From positions 1 to 32,278 of IMG/VR virus record IMGVR_UViG_3300020463_000075: a stretch of DNA of 32,278 nucleotides. One strand, written 5' to 3'. Of this stretch, positions 12,531-19,673 are shown one piece after another. The position numbers and the translations under genes were made by a program. The first letter of the stretch is position 1; each line of letters opens with the position of its first letter. This DNA is from a virus. A model generated the notes under the pieces. The model was not told the DNA's origin, made no database searches, and saw only the letters and a list, made by a program, of their open reading frames with translations.

Positions 12531-13978
12531 TGAACTTTTTCAAATCCCTTAAATCAAGATTACTTGGTTCAGTCAAGGAAGACTTAAATTCAGCACTTAG
12601 TGGTGGAAGATTAGATTTTAATTCAAAAATAGAAGATGCCTTAAAGGACTTAATTTCATTAAAAACAGGTATTAGGTTATCTAATGTTCCATCTATAATA
12701 TCAGAACAAGCATCACAGAATGCAGAAAACAGAAGAGCAATAGAAAAAAATTTAGGAGATTCAGCAATGACAGTTGGGGTATCAACAACAGACCCCAAAG
12801 GGAGAGATGTTCTTAGATTTCCAACAGATAACAATAGATTTGTAGATAACTGGATTATTTTTAGAACTATACCTAAGAATATAAAGCTTATGCCCCATGC
12901 TGAAGGTGACACTCCCATTGACCAACAATCATTTCTTGGAGATAGAGGAGTAAGTCAAGCAGATTCAAAATTTGCAACAAAAGATTACACTATTGCATTA
13001 TATTTTCCAAACAATGTGAAGGATACTGTGTCAGTTAGTTATGAGGCAGTAGATATCGGTCTTAATGATGTAATGTTTAATACTCTTATGAATGAAGGTA
13101 TTTTTGAAGCAGCTGGAGATATAGCACCAGCAGTAGATGAGGCTTTTGCAAAAGCAGCTAGAGGATTAGATTCAACCAGAAGTTTTCAAACAGGTGTTGT
13201 AGCTCCTAAACCTAAATTTAATACTTTTAGTGGGGTTGAATTCAGAGACCATAGTTATACTTTTCAATTAAACCCATATAATGTTCAAGATGCAAAAGAA
13301 ATAACTCGTATCATCCATGTATTTAAGATGATGATGTTACCTATGCCACTTGCAGATAATAAAAGATTACAAGCAATGCCAGCTGAATTTAGTATCAATT
13401 TCAAAGGGCCTATATTAGGTAATATAGAACATCCACAAAATTGTTTTCTAAAATCATGTGATGTTGACTATTCTGGTGGTAAAGATATGTCATTTATTGA
13501 AGACAATTTAGGTTATAAGCAAGAGGAAAGAGGATTTCAAAATGAAAAGATACCAAAACATTATCCTAATGGGATTACTTTATCACTTGTTTTCCAAGAA
13601 ATACTCAACTTAGATAGATTGAGATATCATAATAGAGTATCTGCAGCTGCAAAAGGTAATTCACAAAATGTTGATGACGAAATTAGGAACTTTGAAACAG
13701 AACTTGAAGGTGGTATAAAGAATTTAACTGTGGAAGAGACAAACGAGTATAATAAAATTACAACTGGTAGTTTCTTTAAGCAAGAAACTTATGGTTCAAT
13801 GGCAGAAGCACAAGAGGTTCTAACAAGACTTAATCTTGCTGGTGAATATGAAGTAAGAATGCAAACCTCGCCAGGAAGGTCTCATGACCAAAATCTCACA
13901 CAGTTAGACATAGACATGTATAAAGAAGCAGGATATAATGTGACACCTAAGTATAGAATCTTTAAGAAAGGAGACTAA
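12530..13978 (+). CDS. 48: gp48-like baseplate tail-tube cap
   Basis: A 482-residue protein with the pattern of gp48 in T4-like marine phages: a helical N-terminus, then FPTDNNRFVDNWIIFRTIP, TIALYFPNNVKDTVSVSYE, a Gly/Ala-rich helical insert (DIGLNDVMFNTLMNEGIF onward), YTFQLNPYNVQDAKEITRII, MPAEFSINFKG and a final YPNGITLSLVFQE strand. In T4, gp48 and gp54 cap the hub and start tube assembly; gp48 is 364 residues there, so this one is longer, mainly at the N-terminus and in the C-terminal Glu/Asn-rich tail. The ATG is supported by AGAGAG and the late box at 12487. It opens the rightward baseplate operon. Confidence 0.75.
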   Translation: MNFFKSLKSRLLGSVKEDLNSALSGGRLDFNSKIEDALKDLISLKTGIRLSNVPSIISEQASQNAENRRAIEKNLGDSAMTVGVSTTDPKGRDVLRFPTDNNRFVDNWIIFRTIPKNIKLMPHAEGDTPIDQQSFLGDRGVSQADSKFATKDYTIALYFPNNVKDTVSVSYEAVDIGLNDVMFNTLMNEGIFEAAGDIAPAVDEAFAKAARGLDSTRSFQTGVVAPKPKFNTFSGVEFRDHSYTFQLNPYNVQDAKEITRIIHVFKMMMLPMPLADNKRLQAMPAEFSINFKGPILGNIEHPQNCFLKSCDVDYSGGKDMSFIEDNLGYKQEERGFQNEKIPKHYPNGITLSLVFQEILNLDRLRYHNRVSAAAKGNSQNVDDEIRNFETELEGGIKNLTVEETNEYNKITTGSFFKQETYGSMAEAQEVLTRLNLAGEYEVRMQTSPGRSHDQNLTQLDIDMYKEAGYNVTPKYRIFKKGD

Positions 13979-13980
13979 TA

Positions 13981-14706
13981 ATGTCAGAGAAATATTTTAA
14001 ACACTTTCCAACTATTGACTTCGATGTCAAGGATGATGGTAATTTAATTCAAGCAAAGGATATCTTTCGTAATATTCGTGTCAGTTCGGATGCAGAAGAT
14101 GCTATTACAGGGTATGAATATTATTATGTCAATGACCAAGACAGACCAGATGTACTTGCATCTAAACTGTATGGAGATAGTACTTTATACTGGCTATTCT
14201 GGATGGTGAATGACCAATTTGCAACTTACAATGATTGGCCAAAATCTCAATCAATCTTAGATAAATTTATTAGTCGTAAATATACTGGTAAAGCACTGGT
14301 TGCAAATCAGCAGTCGGATATCGTATCCAGTTCGGACAGCAAATTTCTCCAAGGAGAGAAGGTAGTAGGTTCTACCAGTTCGGCATTTGGGTATGTCACC
14401 AAGATAGACCCTACTAATAAGCAATTAATTCTCAATGATGTCCAAGGTATATTCCAAGATAATGAAACTGTCACAGGCTCCCAGTCGACCAAAAGTTTCA
14501 TTATTAGTTCGGTTCGGAATTTTTCAGATAGTCCACACCATTATATCAACTCAGATGGCAACAAAACAACCTCAGAGACTACTACTATGGTCACCAATAG
14601 AGACTATGAGCAGACTTTTAATGATTCTAAGAGAAGTATCAAGTATATTAAGACTTCGATGATACCACAATTACTCAGAGAATTTAAGAGTATGATAAGA
14701 GAATAA
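13981..14706 (+). CDS. 53: gp53, baseplate wedge protein
   Basis: A 241-residue gp53 homologue. The N-terminal 95 residues carry the family signature: YFKHFPTIDFDV, DIFRNIRVS, YEYYYVNDQDRPDVLASKLY and STLYWLFWMVNDQF, a LysM-like wedge domain that joins wedges into the ring. Residues about 118-178 are an added beta-rich module (FLQGEKVVGSTSSAFGYVT, then ETVTGSQSTKSFIIS) resembling modules in gp7 and gp8 of this phage; T4 gp53 (196 residues) is shorter. The C-terminal part (SIKYIKTSMIPQLLREFKSM) resumes the gp53 pattern. AAAGGAG lies 7 nt before the ATG; the gap to gp48 is two bases. Confidence 0.88.
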   Translation: MSEKYFKHFPTIDFDVKDDGNLIQAKDIFRNIRVSSDAEDAITGYEYYYVNDQDRPDVLASKLYGDSTLYWLFWMVNDQFATYNDWPKSQSILDKFISRKYTGKALVANQQSDIVSSSDSKFLQGEKVVGSTSSAFGYVTKIDPTNKQLILNDVQGIFQDNETVTGSQSTKSFIISSVRNFSDSPHHYINSDGNKTTSETTTMVTNRDYEQTFNDSKRSIKYIKTSMIPQLLREFKSMIRE

Positions 14707-14710
14707 TACT

Positions 14711-16222
14711 ATGGCAATGCTAGTAGGTAGAAATCAACCTAATTCATATCGTATTGAGAGTATTACTATTAGTAATAGTGAAGGTAATTCCTATGAAGTA
14801 AGTAATATGATGCAATCTTTTCAGATAACTGAGAGTATCTATCAGATGTTTCTTACTGGGAATATCGTACTCTTAGACAATATTAATTTATTTAATCGTA
14901 TCGGATTTAGTGGTCAAGAATATATTCGAATACATATCGGTGGTATTCAAGGGGAAGAAGAAATAGTCCCAGAAGACCAGCAAATTAATCAAGTATTTCG
15001 AATATTTAATGTAACAAATCATTACAGAGACATAGAGAACCCTAAAAATCAAGTATATTCTTTGGAATTTTGTAGTCCTTTATTATATCTTGCACGAACT
15101 CAGAGAATATCTCAGTGCTACAGAGGCAAGACAGGGACTATATTAAATAAAATATGTGAAGAAAAATTAAACTTTAAAAAGAATAAAAACCGCTTGAATG
15201 TGCATGTGAAGGGGGGGAGTGAACTCGGTAACCACTTCGGTGTCTTTGCAAATCCAGGCGATGAGAGTGGTATGATTGTACCTAACTGGAGTGTCTATAA
15301 GACCTTAGAGTGGTTGAGAGACCACACCAGTGACGACTCAGAGAGTGCAAGACCTTGGGGTGACTCTTATTACTTCTATCAGACTGCTCTCAATGGCTTT
15401 AGATTTCACAATGTTGAATCTATGTTGAGTATAGAGTATCTTAATGGTAAGGTTAAGTTCTCTCCTCGTATGGGAGATGGTGATGACTCCTTTAATTACG
15501 ACTTTGTAGAAGGTAGAGGTAATGATATACTCTCCTTCAACAAGAATAACACACATAATGTCATTCATAACCATCAAATGGGCCTCTACAGTGGTAGTAT
15601 ACAGGTATTTGACCCAAAAAACAAGACTTTAGTGACCATTGATAGTCAATTTACTCAGCAATTTCCTTTAACAGAGGGCTCAGAGGGTGAATATAAGAAG
15701 AAAAATGCTTTCAGTGTTGCACCAAACTTCCGATTAGGTGTAGAAAACATTAAAATACCACCAGATGGGGGTGTTGGAACTGTCTTAGACCCCGCTTCTG
15801 ATGCATTTAAGGGTGACAGTATCATAGAAAACCATGGTGCATCGATTAATTTTGATTATAACAACCCTTTTACCATGGGTCAAGGGATTAATATCAGTGG
15901 TCACAGTCATATGTATGGTACAGAGAGAGTTAAATTCGATAGAGATAGAGTAGAGCGCCTCTTTGCAAGTAATAGAATGAACATTCAGATATCTGGGAGA
16001 ACGAATCTAAGCGCTGGGATGGTAATTAATATAGATTTAAAGCAACCAACTCCGAGTACCATGGTGAAGGATGAAGTGACACATAATGGTAGGATGCTCG
16101 TAGAAGGTATTACTTGGTTGGGAACTCCAGATGCCTTAGAGACGCAACTCTCAGTCACCACCGATGGGTATCAAGTCAACTTAGATAACTATGAAGACCA
16201 CGAAGGGTTTGCTGAGGAATAG
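14711..16222 (+). CDS. 27: Baseplate hub protein, gp27-like
   Basis: A 503-residue protein placed between gp53 and gp5, where a hub protein is expected. The N-terminal region (YRIESITISNSEGNSYEVSN, then FQITESIYQMFLTGNIVLLD and IRIHIGG) fits the first beta domain of gp27-type hubs; the C-terminal region (SGRTNLSAGMVINIDLKQPT, then LVEGITWLGTPDALETQLSV) fits the closing barrel domain. A middle helix-rich part (TGTILNKICEEKLNFK and NWSVYKTLEWLRD) resembles the insertion found in hub proteins. T4 gp27 is 391 residues. Direct sequence similarity to gp27 is weak, so the call rests on position and domain pattern. The gene is followed by a 172-nt gap and the panD cassette. Confidence 0.62.
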   Translation: MAMLVGRNQPNSYRIESITISNSEGNSYEVSNMMQSFQITESIYQMFLTGNIVLLDNINLFNRIGFSGQEYIRIHIGGIQGEEEIVPEDQQINQVFRIFNVTNHYRDIENPKNQVYSLEFCSPLLYLARTQRISQCYRGKTGTILNKICEEKLNFKKNKNRLNVHVKGGSELGNHFGVFANPGDESGMIVPNWSVYKTLEWLRDHTSDDSESARPWGDSYYFYQTALNGFRFHNVESMLSIEYLNGKVKFSPRMGDGDDSFNYDFVEGRGNDILSFNKNNTHNVIHNHQMGLYSGSIQVFDPKNKTLVTIDSQFTQQFPLTEGSEGEYKKKNAFSVAPNFRLGVENIKIPPDGGVGTVLDPASDAFKGDSIIENHGASINFDYNNPFTMGQGINISGHSHMYGTERVKFDRDRVERLFASNRMNIQISGRTNLSAGMVINIDLKQPTPSTMVKDEVTHNGRMLVEGITWLGTPDALETQLSVTTDGYQVNLDNYEDHEGFAEE

Positions 16223-16394
16223 CCACAGTGTTTTGGGACTCCTAGGGTATTTTTTTATGCCCTTTGCCACCCCCTAAAAAGTCGTGGGAAGTTTTTATTA
16301 AAAATAATAAAAGCTTTTATATTATTATGGGACTCCTAGATTATATTCTGGGACTCCTACTAAATATATAATGGAATAAACATAGGAGAAATAT
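16223..16394 (+). promoter_or_regulatory. 172-nt intergenic region: hairpins and three GGGACTCCTA repeats
   Basis: After the hub gene come a hairpin (AGGGTAT/ATGCCCT, 16244-16250 with 16257-16263, one G-T wobble, loop of six T) that could attenuate transcription, and an AT-rich palindrome ATAAAAGCTTTTAT (16307-16320). Three copies of GGGACTCCTA sit at 16235, 16329 and 16350; the last two are 21 bp apart, two helical turns. AGGAG at 16384-16388 serves the gene at 16395. No exact sigma70 or TATAAATA box is seen. The arrangement could be an operator or a recombination footprint of the inserted cassette. Confidence 0.5.
16235..16359 (+). repeat. GGGACTCCTA direct repeats, three copies
   Basis: Exact copies at 16235-16244, 16329-16338 and 16350-16359, all in the same orientation in non-coding DNA upstream of the panD cassette. 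Confidence 0.8.
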
Positions 16395-16535
16395 ATGTTA
16401 GAAAAAATAATGACTGCACATAAAGAAATGATGTATAAATTTATTGATTTAATGGAAATAGATACTTATGAATTGTCATGGATTTGTTTTATGAAAGGAG
16501 TAATAATTACTGCTTTATTATTTTGGATATTTTAA
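16395..16535 (+). CDS. Small membrane protein, 46 residues
   Basis: Forty-six codons from ATG 16395 to TAA 16533-16535. The N-terminal half is amphipathic and Met-rich (IMTAHKEMMYKFIDLM); residues about 29-46 (WICFMKGVIITALLFWIF) form a membrane helix that ends at the C-terminus, as in tail-anchored peptides. AGGAG stands 6 nt before the start. The stop overlaps the next ATG (TAATG). First gene of a three-gene insertion ending in panD, within the baseplate operon. Function unknown. Confidence 0.6.
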   Translation: MLEKIMTAHKEMMYKFIDLMEIDTYELSWICFMKGVIITALLFWIF

Positions 16536-16705
16536 TGACAAATTGGATATATAATAAACTTGTACCATATGCTCTAAGATTCAGAGAGTGGTCAAAAAAT
16601 AAACTCTGGGTGCAGATACCTTTATTCATATTAATATTATGGATGTTAGGAATATTTAATCCCTATTGGTGTGTCTACCCAGTGTGTTGGATACAAGGAA
16701 GTTAG
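16535..16705 (+). CDS. Small membrane protein, 56 residues
   Basis: Starts at the TAATG junction 16533-16537; an in-frame ATG at 16478 would lie inside the preceding gene and has only a weak case. The N-terminal half is basic and aromatic (NKLVPYALRFREWSKNKLW), followed by one membrane helix (VQIPLFILILWMLGIF, residues about 25-40) and a Trp/Tyr/Cys-rich end (NPYWCVYPVCW). The positive-inside rule would place the N-terminus in the cytoplasm and the cysteine-bearing end outside. The stop ends one base before the panD ATG. No family is recognised; a regulator, exclusion or envelope peptide are all possible. Confidence 0.6.
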   Translation: MTNWIYNKLVPYALRFREWSKNKLWVQIPLFILILWMLGIFNPYWCVYPVCWIQGS

Positions 16706-16706
16706 T

Positions 16707-17093
16707 ATGATTAGAACTTTTTTAAATGCAAAGATACATGGTGCAATTTGCACTGAGGTTGATTTAGATTACGAGGGTTCTATACTTATAGACGAAGACT
16801 GGATTGATGAGGTGGGACTCCTAGTTAATGAACAGGTAGATGTCTATAATAAAACCAATGGTAACCGACATACAACTTATGTCCTACCATTACCCAGAGG
16901 TTCAAATGCAGTGTCAGTCAATGGTGCTGGTGCTCATTTGACCGAAGTGGGAGACGAACTGATTATTTGTTCTTACATACAATTAAATGACAATGAAGAA
17001 ACTCTATCAAATAATATATTATCCCACGAACCGAAAATTAAAATAATAGACCCCAAGGATAAACTCTACAGGGAATTACTGGAATTAGAATAA
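16707..17093 (+). CDS. panD: Aspartate 1-decarboxylase PanD, phage-encoded
   Basis: A 128-residue PanD (E. coli: 126). The enzyme decarboxylates L-aspartate to beta-alanine, the precursor of pantothenate and CoA. It is a proenzyme that cuts itself between Gly24 and Ser25 to make a pyruvoyl cofactor; YEGS is at exactly residues 22-25. Lys9, His11, Arg54, Thr57, Tyr58, Asn72 (SVNGAGAH, 70-77) and the MIRTFLNAKIH start all match the active-site positions of E. coli PanD. AAGGAAG (16695-16701) supports the ATG at 16707 rather than an upstream in-frame ATG. Its stop overlaps the gp5 start (TAATG), so it is embedded in and translated with the baseplate operon. No other pantothenate gene is in the window. 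Confidence 0.94.
   Translation: MIRTFLNAKIHGAICTEVDLDYEGSILIDEDWIDEVGLLVNEQVDVYNKTNGNRHTTYVLPLPRGSNAVSVNGAGAHLTEVGDELIICSYIQLNDNEETLSNNILSHEPKIKIIDPKDKLYRELLELE
16814..16823 (+). repeat. GGGACTCCTA copy inside panD
   Basis: Exact copy; GGA CTC CTA is in frame and encodes Gly-Leu-Leu. Confidence 0.8.
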
Positions 17094-18175
17094 TGGCAAA
17101 ATTTACAGGATTACAATCAAACTTCTATACAGGTGTAGTCGAAGACCGAAATGACCCCTTAGAAGTTGGTCGAGTGCGTGTCCGAATTTATGGGTTACAC
17201 ACCGATGACAAAACACTTATTGCAACTCCAGACTTACCTTGGAGTGATGTCCTTATGCCGACCTCTACAGCATCCTTGTCTGGTCTAGGTATGTCTCCGC
17301 ATGGTTTAGTTGAAGGTACAACTGTCATGGGGATGTTCCGAGATGAACAGGATATGCAAGACTTTGTAGTTATGGGTTCATTGTTTGGGTTACCGAATGA
17401 TACCTATAAAATTCCGAATGGTGACTCAACTAAAGCAATTCCTCGCAGTGCCGAACATGGATTCAATGACCCTCGCAGAGATACTCAGTCTGATTATATC
17501 AAATCAAAAGATGGTGTTAAAGCAAGTACTAATGGTCGTAACTGGCAACTGTTTGGTGCATTAGATACTTCTCCTAGGATTCCTACTGAGATAGACTTAA
17601 GAGAGGATGGGAGTGGTGCATTGATTGTTAATCCAGAGAAGGGTGAAAGATATCCTTTGGACTCCTATACTAAATTATCGAGAACCGATGTAAATAAACT
17701 TGCAACCACTGGTGGAGCTCCAAACGATTATCCAAATAATCTTATCAAGAAAACCGAAGGAAGTCAAGTCAAAGAACTTCCTCGTAGGGGTAATGTTAAA
17801 CCAGTATATCCTTACAATCATGTAATACAATCTGAGTCTGGTCATGTTCTAGAATTAGATGATACTCCTAAGACTGAAAGACTGCATTTATATCATAGGT
17901 CTGGAACTCGTTTAGAAGTCCTTGCTGATGGGTCACAAACTATGAAGGTAGTTAATGATTCTTATGAGATTATCTTAAAGGATAAAAAAATATTAATTGC
18001 TGGTAATGCCGATATAGAACTTATGAATGGTAGTTATGTTTTAAATGCTAAAAAAGGTAAGTCTAATGATGGTGGTAATGTCTTTATTAATACCGATGCT
18101 GATTGTAATATTAGTTCTGGTGGTGCAATTAAATTAAAAGGTAAAGTGTCAATCAATGGTACTAAGTACGATTAA
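17093..18175 (+). CDS. 5: gp5-like baseplate hub/spike without lysozyme domain
   Basis: A 360-residue gp5-type protein. Residues about 10-100 form the N-terminal OB fold (FYTGVVEDRNDPLEVGRVRV, then PWSDVLMPTSTAS, GTTVMGMFRDEQDMQDFVVM). After a polar linker the C-terminus (HVIQSESGHVLELDDTPKTE, then LHLYHRSGTRLEVLADGSQT and MKVVNDSYEIILKDKKILIA) has the repeat pattern of the trimeric beta-helix spike. T4 gp5 is 575 residues with a lysozyme domain between these two parts; no lysozyme-like catalytic motif is present here, so cell-wall digestion must be supplied otherwise. It begins at a TAATG overlap with panD and ends at a TAATG overlap with the next gene. Confidence 0.85.
   Translation: MAKFTGLQSNFYTGVVEDRNDPLEVGRVRVRIYGLHTDDKTLIATPDLPWSDVLMPTSTASLSGLGMSPHGLVEGTTVMGMFRDEQDMQDFVVMGSLFGLPNDTYKIPNGDSTKAIPRSAEHGFNDPRRDTQSDYIKSKDGVKASTNGRNWQLFGALDTSPRIPTEIDLREDGSGALIVNPEKGERYPLDSYTKLSRTDVNKLATTGGAPNDYPNNLIKKTEGSQVKELPRRGNVKPVYPYNHVIQSESGHVLELDDTPKTERLHLYHRSGTRLEVLADGSQTMKVVNDSYEIILKDKKILIAGNADIELMNGSYVLNAKKGKSNDGGNVFINTDADCNISSGGAIKLKGKVSINGTKYD
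17658..17667 (+). repeat. TGGACTCCTA (9 of 10) copy inside gp5
   Basis: One base differs from GGGACTCCTA. Here the motif is out of the Gly-Leu-Leu frame (Leu-Asp-Ser-Tyr is encoded), which argues against protein-level conservation as the reason for the repeat. Confidence 0.6.
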
Positions 18176-19239
18176 TGTCTACTACTACATCACAACCAAT
18201 TCCATGTCCACAGGTAATTGTTCCGACTGCTGACGATTTAGAACAAATAATAATCTCTATTGGTAATACTTTTGGTTGGGAATATATTAAACCAATTGAA
18301 GATATCTTAGGTGCATTCCCTTTATCTCATTCTTGGAATAAAGAATTAGATATTCCAGAGTTAGAGTGGGAAGGTAAGATACAATGTTGTATAGAAGAAT
18401 TTAAATTATTTCCAGTCATTAAAATTGCAGAGTTTCTTAAAGTTCCTTTAGTAGTTCCAATTCCAATCCTTGATATTTCAATTGACTGTGAAAGATTAAT
18501 GTCCGACCCTAGTTATAAAACTGAAATATTAAAACAGATTGAAGCAAAGGGAGCTCCAGTATTAGATTTATTTCTTAGTAAAACCACTAAAGAAAATTGG
18601 GATGGCACAGATGGTGTTGATTCACCAGATATTAAATTAAGTAAAGCATGGAAAGAGATATGTGAAAAGATTCAAAAATATTTACAATCTGGTGGAGTAG
18701 CTGCAATGTCAGATATAATAGGTAAGAGTCCAGTCGATGAAATAATAGACTTATTAGAAGAAAGTTTACCAGCTGAAGTTGGTTTTTTTCTGGGACTCCT
18801 AAAGTCTATTCCAGCAGGTGGTTATGAATTTGATGTTGATGGATTATTTCAAAGTTTAAAAAAACAAGCAGAAGAAGAAGGTGTTGCATTTCAAGAATTA
18901 ATATTAAATTTTGAAATACCTTTTGTATCTGATGTTCCATCTTTTTTAGGATTGGGTGATGTGTTACCAAAGACTCTAGGTGATTTAATTGACTTAGATA
19001 AAACTAGAGAAGTAAAAAATATAGATATGCCTAATTGGGAAATACAAAAGTTATATGAAAAATTTAGAACCTTTATAAAAGATTTACCACAAATACTATT
19101 AGAATCAGTCTTATCAATACTTAGTAAATTAATTGAATTTTTAATACCACCAGAAATTCCATTACCATTTACATTCTGTACTTTCTTATCAGTAATTGGT
19201 TTTCCAAAAGAAATTTCAGTTAGTTCTCTAACCTCTTGA
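18175..19239 (+). CDS. Putative baseplate/virion protein of unknown role
   Basis: A 354-residue mostly helical protein located between gp5 and gp25. The N-terminal part is hydrophobic with Pro-rich turns (VPLVVPIPILDISIDC, residues about 88-103); the C-terminal part holds long hydrophobic helices (LPQILLESVLSILSKLIEFL) followed by a Pro/Phe-rich stretch (PPEIPLPFTFC). No signal peptide or catalytic motif is seen. Marine T4-like phages often carry an unnamed structural protein at this point in the hub operon. It starts by TAATG overlap with gp5. A GGGACTCCTA repeat lies at 18792. Structural role is inferred from context only. Confidence 0.65.
   Translation: MSTTTSQPIPCPQVIVPTADDLEQIIISIGNTFGWEYIKPIEDILGAFPLSHSWNKELDIPELEWEGKIQCCIEEFKLFPVIKIAEFLKVPLVVPIPILDISIDCERLMSDPSYKTEILKQIEAKGAPVLDLFLSKTTKENWDGTDGVDSPDIKLSKAWKEICEKIQKYLQSGGVAAMSDIIGKSPVDEIIDLLEESLPAEVGFFLGLLKSIPAGGYEFDVDGLFQSLKKQAEEEGVAFQELILNFEIPFVSDVPSFLGLGDVLPKTLGDLIDLDKTREVKNIDMPNWEIQKLYEKFRTFIKDLPQILLESVLSILSKLIEFLIPPEIPLPFTFCTFLSVIGFPKEISVSSLTS
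18792..18801 (+). repeat. GGGACTCCTA copy inside the 18175 gene
   Basis: Exact copy; GGA CTC CTA encodes Gly-Leu-Leu here. Confidence 0.8.
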
Positions 19240-19248
19240 GTAATGGTG

Positions 19249-19256
19249 CATAAATA
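19249..19256 (+). promoter_or_regulatory. Late promoter box (CATAAATA), predicted leaderless
   Basis: Reads CATAAATA-ATAGT-ATG; spacer and start codon are the same as at the tape-measure gene on the other strand. Expected +1 is the A of the gp25 AUG. Confidence 0.5.
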
Positions 19257-19261
19257 ATAGT

Positions 19262-19672
19262 ATGAGTATGCAAAACCAAAATAAAATAACTGCAAGAAGA
19301 TGGTATACAGATATAGATTTAAATCTAACTCCACATCCTTCTTCTAAAGACTTAACTCTTAAGTATGATAAGGATGCAGTTAAAAGGTCATTAAGAAATA
19401 TTATGTTAACCAATGATTATGAACGACCTTTCAAACCAAATTTTGGTGCAAATTTAAGAGGACTCCTATTTGAACTTGCAGATGATATCACTAAATTAGA
19501 AATTAGAAATCAAATTACAGAAGCAATAGAAAATTATGAACCAAGAGTGGCAATAGATATAATATATTTAAACGAAGACAGGTCTAATAATATGTTTATT
19601 AATATACACTATGGTGTTAGAGGTGTTAGAGAACCACAGGAATTAGAAGTAATACTACAGAGAGTAAGATAA
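19262..19672 (+). CDS. 25: gp25, baseplate wedge protein
   Basis: A 136-residue gp25 (T4: 132). The family signature is clear: RRWYTDIDLNL (12-22), the VKRSLRNIMLTNDYERPFKP segment containing the N-D-Y-E-R-P-F motif, GANLRGLLFEL, EIRNQITEAIENYEPRV and a final IHYGVRG strand. gp25 forms the wedge core with gp6, gp7 and gp53 and nucleates the sheath. The start has no ribosome site and lies five bases after a CATAAATA late box, so it may be read from a leaderless late mRNA. One base separates it from gp6. Confidence 0.93.
   Translation: MSMQNQNKITARRWYTDIDLNLTPHPSSKDLTLKYDKDAVKRSLRNIMLTNDYERPFKPNFGANLRGLLFELADDITKLEIRNQITEAIENYEPRVAIDIIYLNEDRSNNMFINIHYGVRGVREPQELEVILQRVR
19459..19468 (+). repeat. 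AGGACTCCTA (9 of 10) copy inside gp25
   Basis: One base differs from the exact repeat; GGA CTC CTA is in frame as Gly-Leu-Leu within the conserved LRGLLFEL of gp25. Confidence 0.6.
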
Positions 19673-19673
19673 A

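Noticed and set aside
16244-16263. Hairpin after the gp27-like gene as a rho-independent terminator
   Set aside because: The T-run is in the loop and the stem is followed by TTTGCC rather than a T tract; listed only as a possible attenuator.
16330-16359. GGGACTCCTA copies as a CRISPR-like or IS-end repeat
   Set aside because: Repeats are only 10 nt, spacers are irregular, and no transposase, inverted ends or target duplication are seen.
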